Below, one piece after another: positions 46,503 through 55,884 of a stretch of 64,000 nt of DNA. The DNA is taken from assembly GCA_011391595.1 (NCBI GenBank), contig JAABQG010000001.1, positions 60,786 to 124,785 on the forward strand, written 5' to 3'. Source of the stretch: Hydrogenophaga sp. Its GTDB lineage: Bacteria; Pseudomonadota; Gammaproteobacteria; Burkholderiales; Burkholderiaceae_C. Under the pieces are notes generated by a model. The model did no database searches. It was not told the DNA's origin and was given only the letters and a program-made list of their open reading frames with translations. Each line of letters starts with the position of its first letter. The stretch's first letter is position 1. Position numbers and translations under genes: made by a program.

Positions 46503-47759
46503 ATGGCCGCCTCCCGCAAAGGATTTTTCAACGCGTTCAACGATGTCTGGATGCTCGACGGCGCACGCACGCCGATGGTCGACTACTGCGGCGCGCTGGG
46601 CCATATCTCGCCCACCGACCTCGGCATCAAGGCCGCCCGCGAGGTGCTCAAGCGCGCGGGCGTGCCAGCGGACCACATCGGCTCGGTCATCGCCGGCAAC
46701 ATGGCGCCCGGTGATTTCGACCAGTTCTTCCTGCCGCGCCACATCGGCCTGTATGCCGGCGTGCCGGTGGACGTGCCGGCCCAGATGGCCCAGCGCATCT
46801 GCGGCACCGGTTTCGAGCTGTTCCGCCAGGCCGGCGAGCAGATCCAGGGCGGCCAGTGCGAGGCGGCGCTGGTGGTGGGCACCGAGAGCATGACGCGCAA
46901 CCCGATCGCCGCCTTCGACCACCGCACCGGCTTCAAGCTGGGCGCGCCCGTGGGCTTCAAGGACTACATGTGGGAGGCTTTGAGCGACCCGGCCGCCGGC
47001 ATCAACATGATCCAGACCGCCGAGAACCTGGCGAAAAAATACAGCATCACGCGCGAACAGGTGGACGAGTTCGCCAGCGACTCTTTTGCCAAGGCCGTGG
47101 CCGCGCAGCAGGCCGGTTTCCACGCCGGTGAGATCGTGCCCGTGATCAGCGAGAAATTCGAGCTGGCGGGCTACGCCACCCGCGGCATCAAGCTGCAGGG
47201 CAAGCTCACCGAGGTGGCGCAGGACACCCATGCCCGCCTGTCCCCGGTCGAGGTGCTGGCCAAGCTGCGCAGCGTGTACCCGGGTGGCGTGCAGACCGGC
47301 GGCAACAGCTCGGCGCTGGTGGACGCCGCCGCGGCGGCCGTAGTCGCATCGGGCGCTTATGGGCGCGCCGAAGGCAAGAAGCCGCTGGCCCGCGTGGTGG
47401 CTGCGGCCGTGGTCGGCGTGCCGCCCGAGATCATGGGCATCGGCCCGGCGCCGGCGATCCGGCTGCTGCTGGAGCGCGCCGGCCTGAAGCTCGACGACAT
47501 CGGCCGCTTCGAGATCAACGAGGCCCAGGGCGCGCAGACCCTGGCCGTGGGCCGCGAGCTCGGGCTGGACTTGGCCAAGCTCAACGTCAACGGCGGCGCC
47601 ATTGCGCTGGGCCACCCGCTGGCCGCCACCGGCGTGCGCCTGACGATCACGCTGGCGCGCGAACTCAAGCGCGCCGGCCTGCGCTACGGCGTCTCCAGCG
47701 CCTGCATCGGCGGCGGCCAGGGCATCGCCCTGCTGCTGGAAAACCCGGACGCAGCCTGA
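46503..47759 (+). CDS. Acetyl-CoA acyltransferase (thiolase)
   Basis: Cleaves a 3-ketoacyl-CoA with CoA to give acetyl-CoA and a shortened acyl-CoA. 418 residues. Catalytic residues present: Cys100 in RICGTGFEL, His371 in ALGHPLAATG, and Cys401 in SSACIGGGQG. The NEAF motif reads NEAQGA (339-344), so Asn is kept but Phe is Gln. Fits as the last step of side-chain beta-oxidation of an aromatic acyl-CoA, giving an aroyl-CoA. A copy of the dispersed element follows it. Confidence 0.92.
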   Translation: MAASRKGFFNAFNDVWMLDGARTPMVDYCGALGHISPTDLGIKAAREVLKRAGVPADHIGSVIAGNMAPGDFDQFFLPRHIGLYAGVPVDVPAQMAQRICGTGFELFRQAGEQIQGGQCEAALVVGTESMTRNPIAAFDHRTGFKLGAPVGFKDYMWEALSDPAAGINMIQTAENLAKKYSITREQVDEFASDSFAKAVAAQQAGFHAGEIVPVISEKFELAGYATRGIKLQGKLTEVAQDTHARLSPVEVLAKLRSVYPGGVQTGGNSSALVDAAAAAVVASGAYGRAEGKKPLARVVAAAVVGVPPEIMGIGPAPAIRLLLERAGLKLDDIGRFEINEAQGAQTLAVGRELGLDLAKLNVNGGAIALGHPLAATGVRLTITLARELKRAGLRYGVSSACIGGGQGIALLLENPDAA

Positions 47760-47784
47760 ACCGGTGCTGCAGGAAACTTTCAAT

Positions 47785-47828
47785 AAAAATGGTCTATTCC
47801 CAGCGTCAAATGGTCTTAGTTTGCTATT
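47785..47828 (-). repeat. Dispersed 45-bp element, copy 8 (upstream of SDR gene)
   Basis: On the minus strand ATAGCAAACTAAGACC then ATTTGACGCTGGG and AATAGACCATTTTTA. It fills most of the 96-bp gap between thiolase and dehydrogenase, ending 27 bp before the dehydrogenase start, in the common orientation. Confidence 0.8.
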
Positions 47829-47855
47829 TATTCACAAGTTAACCGGAGTCTTCAG

Positions 47856-48620
47856 ATGAACATTCAAGGACATGCCGCCCTCGTCACCGGCGGCGGATCG
47901 GGCCTCGGCGAGGCCACGGCGCGCGAACTGGCCCGCCTCGGTGCCAAAGTGGCGGTGCTGGACGTCAACCTGGCCAACGCCCAGAAGGTCGCGGGCGAAA
48001 TCAACGGCGTCGCGTGCCCCTGCGACATCACAGACAGCGCCAGCCTGCAGGCGGCCATCGACGCCGCCGCCGCGGCCCACGGTCCGGCGCGCATCCTGAT
48101 GCACATCGCCGGCATCGGCGCTGCCCGCCGCGTGGTCGGCAAGGACGGCCAAGCGGCACCGCTCGAAGACTTCGCCCGCGTGGTCAATGTCAACCTGATC
48201 GGCACCTACAACGCGGCGCGGCTGTTCGCCGCCGCCTGCGCGAAGCTGGAGCCGCTGGAAGACGGCGAGCGCGGCGTGATGGTGTTCACCGCCTCGGTGG
48301 CCGCCTTCGACGGCCAGGTCGGCCAGCAGGCCTACAGCGCCTCCAAGGCCGGTGTGGCCGGCATGACGCTGCCGATGGCGCGCGACCTGGCGCAGCACGG
48401 CATCCGCGTCTGCACCATCGCACCGGGCCTGTTCGCCACGCCGCTGATGCGCACCCTGCCCGAACCGGTGCAGGCCTCACTGGCGGCCAGCATTCCTTTC
48501 CCCCAGCGCCTGGGAAAACCCGAGGAGTTCGCCGCGCTGGCTGCGCACATCGTCAGCAACACGCACCTGAACGGCGAAGTGATCCGCCTGGACGGGGCGC
48601 TGCGCATGGCCCCGCGCTGA
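47856..48620 (+). CDS. Short-chain dehydrogenase, 3-hydroxyacyl-CoA dehydrogenase type
   Basis: NAD(P)-dependent SDR, 254 residues, similar in layout to type II 3-hydroxyacyl-CoA dehydrogenases (HSD17B10-like). Seen: cofactor loop TGGGSGLG (11-18), Asp of [13 protein letters not shown]-like HIAGIG, and catalytic YSASK with Tyr160 and Lys164. Would oxidise the 3-hydroxyacyl-CoA made by the hydratase to the ketoacyl-CoA split by the thiolase. Starts shortly after copy 8 of the dispersed element. Confidence 0.9.
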   Translation: MNIQGHAALVTGGGSGLGEATARELARLGAKVAVLDVNLANAQKVAGEINGVACPCDITDSASLQAAIDAAAAAHGPARILMHIAGIGAARRVVGKDGQAAPLEDFARVVNVNLIGTYNAARLFAAACAKLEPLEDGERGVMVFTASVAAFDGQVGQQAYSASKAGVAGMTLPMARDLAQHGIRVCTIAPGLFATPLMRTLPEPVQASLAASIPFPQRLGKPEEFAALAAHIVSNTHLNGEVIRLDGALRMAPR

Positions 48621-48636
48621 GCCGGGCAACTTATGA

Positions 48637-48707
48637 GCCCCCACGTTCGTCACTTCGTGTACTCACTGCCCCCCGAGGGGGCTGCGCCCTCCTTGGGGCG
48701 GCCCTGC
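48637..48707 (+). repeat. GC-rich interspersed repeat, copy A
   Basis: Begins GCCCCCACG, contains GTCACTTCGTGTACT and the palindrome CCCCCCGAGGGGG, and ends CTTGGGGCGGCCC. A close copy is at 63260-63331. It fills the gap between the dehydrogenase and thioesterase genes and runs almost to the ribosome site GGAG of the latter. The family is one I have seen described loosely as a Comamonadaceae intergenic repeat, from memory. Confidence 0.85.
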
Positions 48708-48718
48708 GGAGCGCAACC

Positions 48719-49138
48719 ATGACCAAGACCGCTGTTTACGACATCAAGGTGCAGTTCGGCGACTGCGACCCGGCCGGCATCGTGTTTTTCCCCAACTTCT
48801 CGAAGTGGATGGACGCGGCCTCGCTGCACTTCTTCATGGAGTGCGGCGTGCCGCCCTGGCGCGAGCTGAAGAAGACCACCGGCATCATCGGCACGCCCCT
48901 GCTGGAAATCCACACCAGATTCATGCGCCCCGCCACCTACGGCGAGACGCTGCACGTGCACACCAGCATCGAATCCTGGGCTGCCAAGACCTTCGTGCAG
49001 AAGCACGTGGTCATGCGCGGCGACACGGTGCTGTGCGAGGGCCGCGAAACCCGCGCCTTCGTGATCCACCCCGAGGGCGAGCCGGACCGCATCAAGGCGA
49101 TCCCGGTGCCTGAGGACATCAAAGCCTTGTGCAGCTAA
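48719..49138 (+). CDS. 4-hydroxybenzoyl-CoA thioesterase-like hot-dog thioesterase
   Basis: Hydrolyses an aroyl-CoA to the free acid and CoA. 139 residues. Strikingly like the Pseudomonas CBS3 4-hydroxybenzoyl-CoA thioesterase as I remember it: FGDCDPAGIVFFPN with the catalytic Asp17 at the same number, then KWMDAASLHFF, CGVPPWRE, KTFVQKH, and the end IPVPEDIKALCS. This suggests that the product of the pathway is a 4-hydroxybenzoate-type acid. Start ATG at 48719 follows GGAG at seven bases. Confidence 0.92.
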   Translation: MTKTAVYDIKVQFGDCDPAGIVFFPNFSKWMDAASLHFFMECGVPPWRELKKTTGIIGTPLLEIHTRFMRPATYGETLHVHTSIESWAAKTFVQKHVVMRGDTVLCEGRETRAFVIHPEGEPDRIKAIPVPEDIKALCS

Positions 49139-49192
49139 GCCGTCATTCATCCGTTCCCGTTCCCTGTTCCACCACCCCGAAGGAGACATTCC

Positions 49193-50326
49193 ATGAAGTT
49201 CAAGAAATCCCTGATCACCGCCGCCGCCGCGCTGGCCGTCTGCGGCACCGCGCTGGCCGACATCACCATCGGCGTTGTCGCGCCGCTGACCGGCCCGGCC
49301 TCCGGCCTGGGCATCCCGACCGGCAACCAGGTCAAGCTGTGGCCCGCCACCATTGCCGGTGAAAAAGTCAAGGTCATCGTGCTCGACGACGCGACCGACC
49401 CGACCAACGGCACCAAGATCGCCAAGCGCTTCGTGACCGAGGACAAGGTCGACGTGATCATGGGCTCGGTGGCCACGCCGGTGGCCATCCCCGTGGCGGC
49501 TGTCGCCGAGGAATCGGGCACGCCGCAGCTGTCCTGGTCGCCGGCCGTGCTGCCGCCCGGCAAGGACAAGTGGACCTTCCGCATGCCACAGTCCAACGCC
49601 GTCATGGCCCACGCCATGGTCGGCCTGATGAAGAAGCAGGGCATCAAGACCGTCGGCTTCCTGGGCTACACCGACGCCTACGGCGAGAGCTGGCTCAAGG
49701 ACTTCACCGCTGAGGCCGAGAAGAACGGCATCAAGGTCATCGCCACCGAGCGCTTCGCCCGCTCCGACACCAGCGTGACGGCCCAGGCGCTCAAGCTCAG
49801 CGCGGCCAACCCCGACGCGATGCTGATCGTGGCCTCGGGTAGCGGCGCGGCCATGCCGCACATGGCCATCGTCGAACGGGGCTACAAGGGCAAGATCTAC
49901 CAGACCCATGCGGCCGCTTCGCGGGACCTGATGCGCGTGGGCGGCAAGGCCGTGGAAGGCGCCTATGTGGTGTCCGGCCCGGCTGTGATCGCCGATCAGT
50001 TGCCCGAAAGCCACCCGTCGAAGAAGACGGCGATGGAGTTCGTGGCCCAGTATGAGAAGGCCTACGGCGCCGGCTCGCGCAACCAGTTCGCCGGCCACGC
50101 CTACGACTCGATCCTGGTCATGGAAAAGGCCGTGCCGATCGCGCTGAAAAAGGCCAAGCCCGGCACGCCGGAGTTCCGGGCCGCCCTGCGCGACGCCTTC
50201 GAGACCATGGGCCGCACCACGCTGTCCCACGGCGTGCTGAACTGGACCAAGGACGACCACTGGGGTTACACGAACGAGACCGGCGTGATGCTGAAGGTCG
50301 TCAACGGCGACTGGAAAGTCGAATAA
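49193..50326 (+). CDS. ABC transporter substrate-binding protein (aromatic-acid type)
   Basis: Periplasmic binding protein of a Liv-type importer, 377 residues. Seen: signal peptide MKFKKSLITAAAALAVCGTALA, then ITIGVVAPLTGPASGLGIPTG, LDDATDPTNGTKIAKRF, TPVAIPVAAVAEES and GFLGYTDAYGESW. In layout it resembles binding proteins for lignin-derived aromatics (CouP-like), which fits the neighbouring enzymes; ligand not proven. Start preceded by AAGGAG. First of four ABC genes. Confidence 0.9.
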   Translation: MKFKKSLITAAAALAVCGTALADITIGVVAPLTGPASGLGIPTGNQVKLWPATIAGEKVKVIVLDDATDPTNGTKIAKRFVTEDKVDVIMGSVATPVAIPVAAVAEESGTPQLSWSPAVLPPGKDKWTFRMPQSNAVMAHAMVGLMKKQGIKTVGFLGYTDAYGESWLKDFTAEAEKNGIKVIATERFARSDTSVTAQALKLSAANPDAMLIVASGSGAAMPHMAIVERGYKGKIYQTHAAASRDLMRVGGKAVEGAYVVSGPAVIADQLPESHPSKKTAMEFVAQYEKAYGAGSRNQFAGHAYDSILVMEKAVPIALKKAKPGTPEFRAALRDAFETMGRTTLSHGVLNWTKDDHWGYTNETGVMLKVVNGDWKVE

Positions 50327-50401
50327 GGCTCCGCACTGCGAGCGCGGGGTTGCCCTGGCGGCAGCCCCTGCGACCCTCTTTCCTTTTCAACAGGCCACCC
50401 C

Positions 50402-51439
50402 ATGGATCTTTCAATCGTCGGCATCCTGATGCTGGACGGCATCACCAACGGCGCCATCTACGCGCTGCTGGGCCTGGCCACGGTGCTGGTTTTTACCGTG
50501 ACGCGGGTGATCTTCATTCCCCAGGGGGAGTTTGTCGCCTACGGCGCGCTGACCCTGGCCATTTTTCAAACCGGCAAAGTGCCCGGCACCGTCTGGCTGC
50601 TGCTGCTGATGGCGGTGCTGGCCGCGGCGATGGACGTGCGCCTGACCTGGCAGCACACGCGCAATGCGCCCAAGGCCCTGAAAGCCGGCGTTTTCACGCT
50701 GCTGGTGCCCGCCCTTGTCGCGGCGATCTCGGTCTGGGCGGCGCCGCGCCAGTTCTCCCTGCTGGTGCAGGCGCTGCTGACGGTGTGCGTGGTCACCTCG
50801 TTCGGCCCGCTGGTGTACCGGCTGGCCTACCAGTCGCTGGCCGACGCCAGCTCGCTGACCCTGCTGATCGTCTCGGTCGGCGTGCATTTCGCCATGACCG
50901 GCCTGGGGCTGCTGTTCTTCGGCGCGGAAGGTTTCCGCAATCCCTCGTTCTGGGATGCGCGGTTCAACCTGGGGCCGGTCGCCGTGACCGGCCAGGCCGT
51001 CATCATCATCGGCGTGTCGCTGGCGCTGATCGGACTGCTCTGGCAGTTCTTCGAGCACACGCTGTACGGCAAGGCGCTGCGCGCCACCGCCGTCAACCGC
51101 CTGGGCGCACGGCTGATGGGCATCTCATCGCACGCCGCCGGGCAATCGACCTTCGCCATGGCCGCATTGATCGGCGCGCTGTCGGGCCTGCTGATCGGCC
51201 CGACCACGACGGTGTTCTACGACTCGGGTTTCCTGATCGGCCTCAAGGGCTTTGTCGCCGCCGTGATCGGCGGGCTGGCCAGCTACCCGGCCGCCGCCGT
51301 CGGCGCGCTGTTTGTCGGCCTGGTCGAAGCCTTCGGCTCGTTCTGGGCCAGCGCCTTCAAGGAAGTGATCGTGTTCACGATGATCCTGCCCATCCTGGTC
51401 TGGCGCTCCATGGCCGGCGGCCATTCGGAGGAACATTGA
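50402..51439 (+). CDS. Branched-chain amino acid-type ABC permease (LivH family)
   Basis: First membrane subunit of the aromatic-type importer, 345 residues. Seen: [22 protein letters not shown] and [13 protein letters not shown], standing where LivH has its N-terminal signature, [33 protein letters not shown] and [21 protein letters not shown]. The gene ends one base before the fusion gene begins. Confidence 0.9.
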   Translation: MDLSIVGILMLDGITNGAIYALLGLATVLVFTVTRVIFIPQGEFVAYGALTLAIFQTGKVPGTVWLLLLMAVLAAAMDVRLTWQHTRNAPKALKAGVFTLLVPALVAAISVWAAPRQFSLLVQALLTVCVVTSFGPLVYRLAYQSLADASSLTLLIVSVGVHFAMTGLGLLFFGAEGFRNPSFWDARFNLGPVAVTGQAVIIIGVSLALIGLLWQFFEHTLYGKALRATAVNRLGARLMGISSHAAGQSTFAMAALIGALSGLLIGPTTTVFYDSGFLIGLKGFVAAVIGGLASYPAAAVGALFVGLVEAFGSFWASAFKEVIVFTMILPILVWRSMAGGHSEEH

Positions 51440-51440
51440 C

Positions 51441-53210
51441 ATGACGCTCACGCAAAACACCCAGCGCGCGGCGCTGCTCGCCGGCGTCGTCGTGCTGGCG
51501 CTGCTGCCGCTGCCGGATTTCTGGATCACCCAACTCAATTACATCGCGCTGTACAGCCTGGTGGTGCTCGGCCTGGTGCTGCTCACCGGCATCGGCGGGC
51601 TGACCTCGTTCGGCCAGGCGGCCTTCGTCGGCATCGGGGCCTACACCAGCGCCTACATGACGGTGAACCTGGGCGTGTCGCCCTGGGTCACGATCTTTGT
51701 CGGCCTGGCGATCACCGCGGTCAGCGCCTTGCTGGTGGGCTGGATCACGCTGCGCATGTCGGGCCACTACCTGCCGCTGGCCACCATCGCCTGGGGCCTG
51801 TCGCTGTACTACCTCATGGGCAACCTGGATGCCCTGGGCAAGTACGACGGCATCCTGGGCGTGCCCACGCTGAAGCTGGGGGACTGGGACATCGGCCAGG
51901 GCCGGCCCTTCTTCGTCTTCGCCTGGACGCTGGCGCTGCTCGGCGCCTTTGCCGTGCTCAACCTGCTGGACTCGCGCACCGGGCGCGCCATCCGCGCGCT
52001 GCGCAACGGCTCCATGATGGCCGAGGCCATGGGCGTGAACACGTTGCGCTACAAGATCGGCATCTTCCTGATCGCGGCGCTGTTCGCCAGCATTTCGGGC
52101 TGGCTGTTCGCGCACTTCCAGCGCACGGTGAACCCCTCGCCCTTTGGCCTGAAGATGGGCATCGAGTACCTGTTCATGGCCGTGCTGGGCGGTGCAGGCT
52201 ACGTCTGGGGCGCCCTCAGCGGCGCGTTGATCACCAAGCTGCTGGAAGACCAGTTGCAGGTGCTGCTGCCCAGGCTGATCGGCACCAGCGGCAGCTATGA
52301 AATCATCGTCTTCGGCATCGTTCTGGTGCTGGTGCTGAAGTACCTGCCCGACGGCCTGTGGTCGCTGGTCGGACGCTGGCTGCCCAAGCCGCGGCGCGTT
52401 GATGACTGGGCCAACGCGGCGCCCCTGGCGGAGCGCGCCAAGCCCGCGCTCGCCGACACGGTCCTGGAGGTGCAGGCCATCCGCAAGCAGTTCGGCGGCC
52501 TGGTGGCGGTGAACGACATCAGCTTCTCGATCAAGGCCGGCCAGATCGTCGGCCTGATCGGGCCCAACGGCGCGGGCAAGTCCACCACCTTCAACCTGAT
52601 CACCGGCGTGCTGGGCCTGACCTCGGGCACCGTGACGTTCCGCGGCGAGACCGTCAGCGGCCTGCCCTCGCGCGAGATTGCGCGGCGCGGCGTATCGCGC
52701 ACCTTCCAGCACGTGAAGATGATCCCGGAAATGACGGTGCTGGAGAACGTGGCGCTGGGCGCGCAGTTGCGCGGCCACAAGGGCGCGCTGTCCTCCATGC
52801 TGCGGCTGGACCGCGCCGAGGAGCAGAGCCTGCTGAAGGAAGCCGCGCGTCAGCTCGAGCGCATTGGCATGGGCAGCCAGATGCACGAACTGGCCGGCAA
52901 CCTGGCCATGGGGCCGCAGCGGCTGCTGGAGATTGCCCGCGCGCTATGCGGCGACCCGGCCCTGCTGTTGCTCGACGAGCCAGCCGCCGGCCTGCGCCAC
53001 AAGGAAAAACAGGGCCTGATCGCGGTCCTGCGCCAGCTGCGCAGCGAGGGCATGAGCATCCTGCTGGTCGAGCACGACATGGACCTGGTGATGGACGTGA
53101 CCGACCACATCGTGGTCATGGAGTTCGGGACCAAGCTGATGGATGGCACGCCGGAAGAAGTGCAACAGAGCCCGAAGGTGCGCGCCGCCTACTTGGGCAT
53201 GGAACACTGA
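51441..53210 (+). CDS. Fused ABC permease-ATPase (LivM-LivG in one chain)
   Basis: 589 residues in two parts. Residues 1 to about 310 are a LivM-type permease ([55 protein letters not shown]). After a linker (about 312-340), residues about 345-589 are a LivG-type ATPase with Walker A GPNGAGKS (374-381), [20 protein letters not shown], Walker [12 protein letters not shown], and [10 protein letters not shown]. The signature is LAMGPQR (488-494) rather than the usual L-S-G/Y-G-x-Q-R. No stop or shift at the junction, so a true fusion. Confidence 0.92.
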   Translation: MTLTQNTQRAALLAGVVVLALLPLPDFWITQLNYIALYSLVVLGLVLLTGIGGLTSFGQAAFVGIGAYTSAYMTVNLGVSPWVTIFVGLAITAVSALLVGWITLRMSGHYLPLATIAWGLSLYYLMGNLDALGKYDGILGVPTLKLGDWDIGQGRPFFVFAWTLALLGAFAVLNLLDSRTGRAIRALRNGSMMAEAMGVNTLRYKIGIFLIAALFASISGWLFAHFQRTVNPSPFGLKMGIEYLFMAVLGGAGYVWGALSGALITKLLEDQLQVLLPRLIGTSGSYEIIVFGIVLVLVLKYLPDGLWSLVGRWLPKPRRVDDWANAAPLAERAKPALADTVLEVQAIRKQFGGLVAVNDISFSIKAGQIVGLIGPNGAGKSTTFNLITGVLGLTSGTVTFRGETVSGLPSREIARRGVSRTFQHVKMIPEMTVLENVALGAQLRGHKGALSSMLRLDRAEEQSLLKEAARQLERIGMGSQMHELAGNLAMGPQRLLEIARALCGDPALLLLDEPAAGLRHKEKQGLIAVLRQLRSEGMSILLVEHDMDLVMDVTDHIVVMEFGTKLMDGTPEEVQQSPKVRAAYLGMEH

Positions 53211-53223
53211 AAGAAATGCAACC

Positions 53224-53964
53224 ATGACTGAAACCCTTTTATCCGTCAAAGGCTTGCGCGCCGGCTATGGCAAGGCCGAGGTGCTGCACGGCATTGACCT
53301 GCAGGCGCCCCGGGGCAGCGTGATCACCGTGATCGGCCCCAACGGCGCCGGCAAATCGACTTTCCTGAACGCGCTGATGGGCGTGCTGCCGGCGCAGGGC
53401 CAGATTCAATTCCAGGGCCAGTCGATCAGCGCGCTGTCGCTGGAAGAGCGCGTAATGCTGGGCATCGCGCTGGTGCCCGAGAAGCGCGAGCTGTTCGGCA
53501 CCATGCCGGTGGAAGACAACCTGGTGCTCGGCGCGTTCCGCCAAGTGCGCCTGCGCAACAAGTTGTGGCGCGAGCAGCTCGACGTGGTCTATCAGCTGTT
53601 TCCGCGCCTCAAAGAACGTTGCAAGCAACTGGCCGGCACCCTGTCGGGCGGTGAGCGCCAGATGCTGGCCGTGGGCCGCGCGCTGATGTCGCGCCCCACC
53701 CTGCTGATGCTCGACGAGCCCAGCCTGGGCCTGGCGCCGCTGGTGGTGCGCGAGATCTTCCACACCGTGGAGAACCTGCGCAAGACCGGCGTGACCATCT
53801 TGCTGGTCGAGCAGAACGCCCGCGCCGCGCTGGAGACCGCCGACCACGGCTACGTGCTGGAGATGGGCGAAGTCGCGCTGAGCGGACCAGCCGAGCAGCT
53901 GGCGCACGACCCGCGCGTGATCGACACCTACCTCGGTGCGGCCCGCAAGAAGGCTGAAGCCTGA
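53224..53964 (+). CDS. ABC transporter ATP-binding protein (LivF family)
   Basis: Second ATPase of the importer, about 246 residues from the ATG at 53224 (MTETLLSVKGLRAGYGKAEV), 13 bp after the fusion gene; an earlier in-frame start overlaps that gene. Seen: Walker [27 protein letters not shown], signature LSGGERQML, Walker B LLMLDEPSLGLAP and LLVEQN. The 41-bp gap to the esterase gene holds the site AGGAG. Confidence 0.94.
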   Translation: MTETLLSVKGLRAGYGKAEVLHGIDLQAPRGSVITVIGPNGAGKSTFLNALMGVLPAQGQIQFQGQSISALSLEERVMLGIALVPEKRELFGTMPVEDNLVLGAFRQVRLRNKLWREQLDVVYQLFPRLKERCKQLAGTLSGGERQMLAVGRALMSRPTLLMLDEPSLGLAPLVVREIFHTVENLRKTGVTILLVEQNARAALETADHGYVLEMGEVALSGPAEQLAHDPRVIDTYLGAARKKAEA

Positions 53965-54005
53965 GCCGCGCCCGCGCCGCCCCCACCCTGGCCAGGAGAG
54001 CTTTC

Positions 54006-55739
54006 ATGTCCACCACCACCACGTTCGTTTCCCCCTCGATGCACCGCCTGGGCCTCCTCTTGGCCAGCGCAGCACTTGTCGCCTGCGGCACGCTGCCCGA
54101 CACGCCGCCACCGCCGATGAAGAGGGCCAGCGCTGCCAGCCTGCAGCAGTGCACGGCGCTGGCGTCGCAGTTCAATTTTGCGCAGACGCGAATCGATTCC
54201 GCAACGTCCGAGGCCGCTGGCGCCCTGGTGCTGGGAAGCACCCCGATTCCTGCGCACTGCCTGGTCAAAGGCCGGATGAACTCACGCAAGAGCAGCGACG
54301 GCCGTGACTACGCCATCGCCTTCGAGATGCGCCTGCCGCTGGCCTGGAACGGCCGCTTCTATTACCAGGGCAACGGCGGACTGGACGGTGCCGTCCAGCC
54401 GGCCCAGGGGGCCCTGGGCGGTGGACCGCTCACCGGGGCCTTGTTGCAGGGCTTCGCCGTTATCAGTTCAGACGCCGGGCACACCGGCGCCCAGACACCT
54501 TTCTTCGGGATGGAGCCCCAGGCCCGGCTGGACTACGGCTATCAGGCCGTGGCCACACTGACGCCGATGGCCAAAGGAATGATCGCCGCTGCCTACGGCA
54601 AGGCGCCGGACCGCTCGTACATCGGCGGCTGCTCAAATGGCGGGCGCCATGCCCTGGTGGCGGCGTCGCGCCTGGGCGACCAGTACGACGGCTATCTGGT
54701 GGGCGCGCCCGGTTACCGGTTGCCGAATGCCGCGCTGGCGCAGCTTTGGGGCGCCCAGCAATGGGCCACCTTGGCCACCCCAGGCGCCACCATCAAACAC
54801 CCGATGAACCCAACGGCCACCTTGACCGATCTGGGCAGCGGGTTCACGCCGCAGGAACGTCAGTTGCTGGCGTCGGCAGTCCTTGACCAATGCGATGCGC
54901 TGGACGGCGCGCGCGACGGATTGGTGCAAGCCACGCAGGCCTGCCAGGCCCGCTTCAACGTGCACAAGGACGTGCCCACCTGCACGGGCGATCGCAACGG
55001 CCAGTGCCTGAGCGGCGCGCAGAAGCAGGTCATTGCGGCAGTTTTCAATGGCGCGAAGACCGCCACCGGCCAGCCCATCTATGCCGGCTTCCCCTATGAC
55101 GCAGGCGTGTCCGCGAACAACTGGGCCACCTGGAAGTTCGTCAATGCACTGGCGTTGGACCCGCTGGCGGTGGGCGCCGTGTTCAGCGTGCCACCCGGCC
55201 GTGTGGACCCGCTCAAGGAAGACGTGAGTGCCCGCCTGCCGCTTTTCAGTGCGATCAATGACACCTTCCGGGAGTCCGGCCTGTCGCTGATGACACCCCC
55301 GGGCCACGACAATCCGACCAACCTGGCCGCGCTGCGTGCACGCGGCGCCAGGATCGTGCTGTTCCACGGCGTGAGCGACGCCATTTTTTCCGCTGAGGAT
55401 ACCCGCCAGTGGGTTGAGCGCCTGGACAAGGCTCAGGACGGCAAGGCCGCGGACTTTGCCCGCTACTTCCCGGTGCCAGGCATGGCCCATTGCAGCGGCG
55501 GTCCGGCGGCCGACCAGTTCGACCTGCTGACACCGCTGGTGCAGTGGGTCGAGCAAGGTGTGGCACCCCAGGCAGTGCCAGCCCGCGTGCGCGGCGCCGG
55601 CCACGCCGGCGGCGCGAACACCGAACTGCCGAAGGACTGGTCCGCCAGCCGAGCCCGCCCCCTGTGCGCCTACCCGACCGTGGCCCGCTATCAGGGCAGC
55701 GGCTCGCTGGAGGACGCCGCCAGTTTTTCCTGTCGCTGA
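54006..55739 (+). CDS. Tannase/feruloyl esterase family lipoprotein
   Basis: Secreted serine esterase, 577 residues; members split esters of aromatic acids such as feruloyl or galloyl esters. Seen: lipoprotein signal ending LVAC with Cys27, so the enzyme is membrane-anchored outside the cytoplasm; catalytic GGCSNGG with Ser210; acid Asp458 (GVSDAIFSAED); and His495 in GMAHCSGG. Cys209 and Cys496 next to Ser and His form the family's CS-D-HC pattern. Start follows AGGAG at seven bases. Its place after the importer suggests it releases acids for uptake. Confidence 0.9.
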   Translation: MSTTTTFVSPSMHRLGLLLASAALVACGTLPDTPPPPMKRASAASLQQCTALASQFNFAQTRIDSATSEAAGALVLGSTPIPAHCLVKGRMNSRKSSDGRDYAIAFEMRLPLAWNGRFYYQGNGGLDGAVQPAQGALGGGPLTGALLQGFAVISSDAGHTGAQTPFFGMEPQARLDYGYQAVATLTPMAKGMIAAAYGKAPDRSYIGGCSNGGRHALVAASRLGDQYDGYLVGAPGYRLPNAALAQLWGAQQWATLATPGATIKHPMNPTATLTDLGSGFTPQERQLLASAVLDQCDALDGARDGLVQATQACQARFNVHKDVPTCTGDRNGQCLSGAQKQVIAAVFNGAKTATGQPIYAGFPYDAGVSANNWATWKFVNALALDPLAVGAVFSVPPGRVDPLKEDVSARLPLFSAINDTFRESGLSLMTPPGHDNPTNLAALRARGARIVLFHGVSDAIFSAEDTRQWVERLDKAQDGKAADFARYFPVPGMAHCSGGPAADQFDLLTPLVQWVEQGVAPQAVPARVRGAGHAGGANTELPKDWSASRARPLCAYPTVARYQGSGSLEDAASFSCR

Positions 55740-55825
55740 GGATTTTTTCGCGCAGGGCGCGAGGCGCCACGCCCCAGGACCGGCCCGGACCCTGCCGCAA
55801 AGCCTCCAGGGCTGAAAATAAAGGT

Positions 55826-55873
55826 CAAATTGACTTCACCCCAGCGTCGAATGGTCACAAGACGCTCTACATT
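55826..55873 (-). repeat. Dispersed 45-bp element, copy 9 (upstream of acyl-CoA dehydrogenase)
   Basis: The core on the minus strand is TGACCATTCGACGCTGGGG, with GTAGAGCGTCT at the ATAGCA end being divergent. It ends 11 bp before the dehydrogenase start and is in the common orientation. It stands in the 145-bp gap after the esterase gene. Confidence 0.7.
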
Positions 55874-55884
55874 GAGTAGCAGAC

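Noticed and set aside
46437..47783. Long open frame opposite the thiolase gene
   Set aside because: Shadow of the thiolase; the plus-strand gene keeps all catalytic residues.
51375..52886. Long open frame opposite the permease-ATPase fusion
   Set aside because: Translation is His/Gln/Arg-rich without recognisable motifs, as expected for a shadow of a GC-rich gene.
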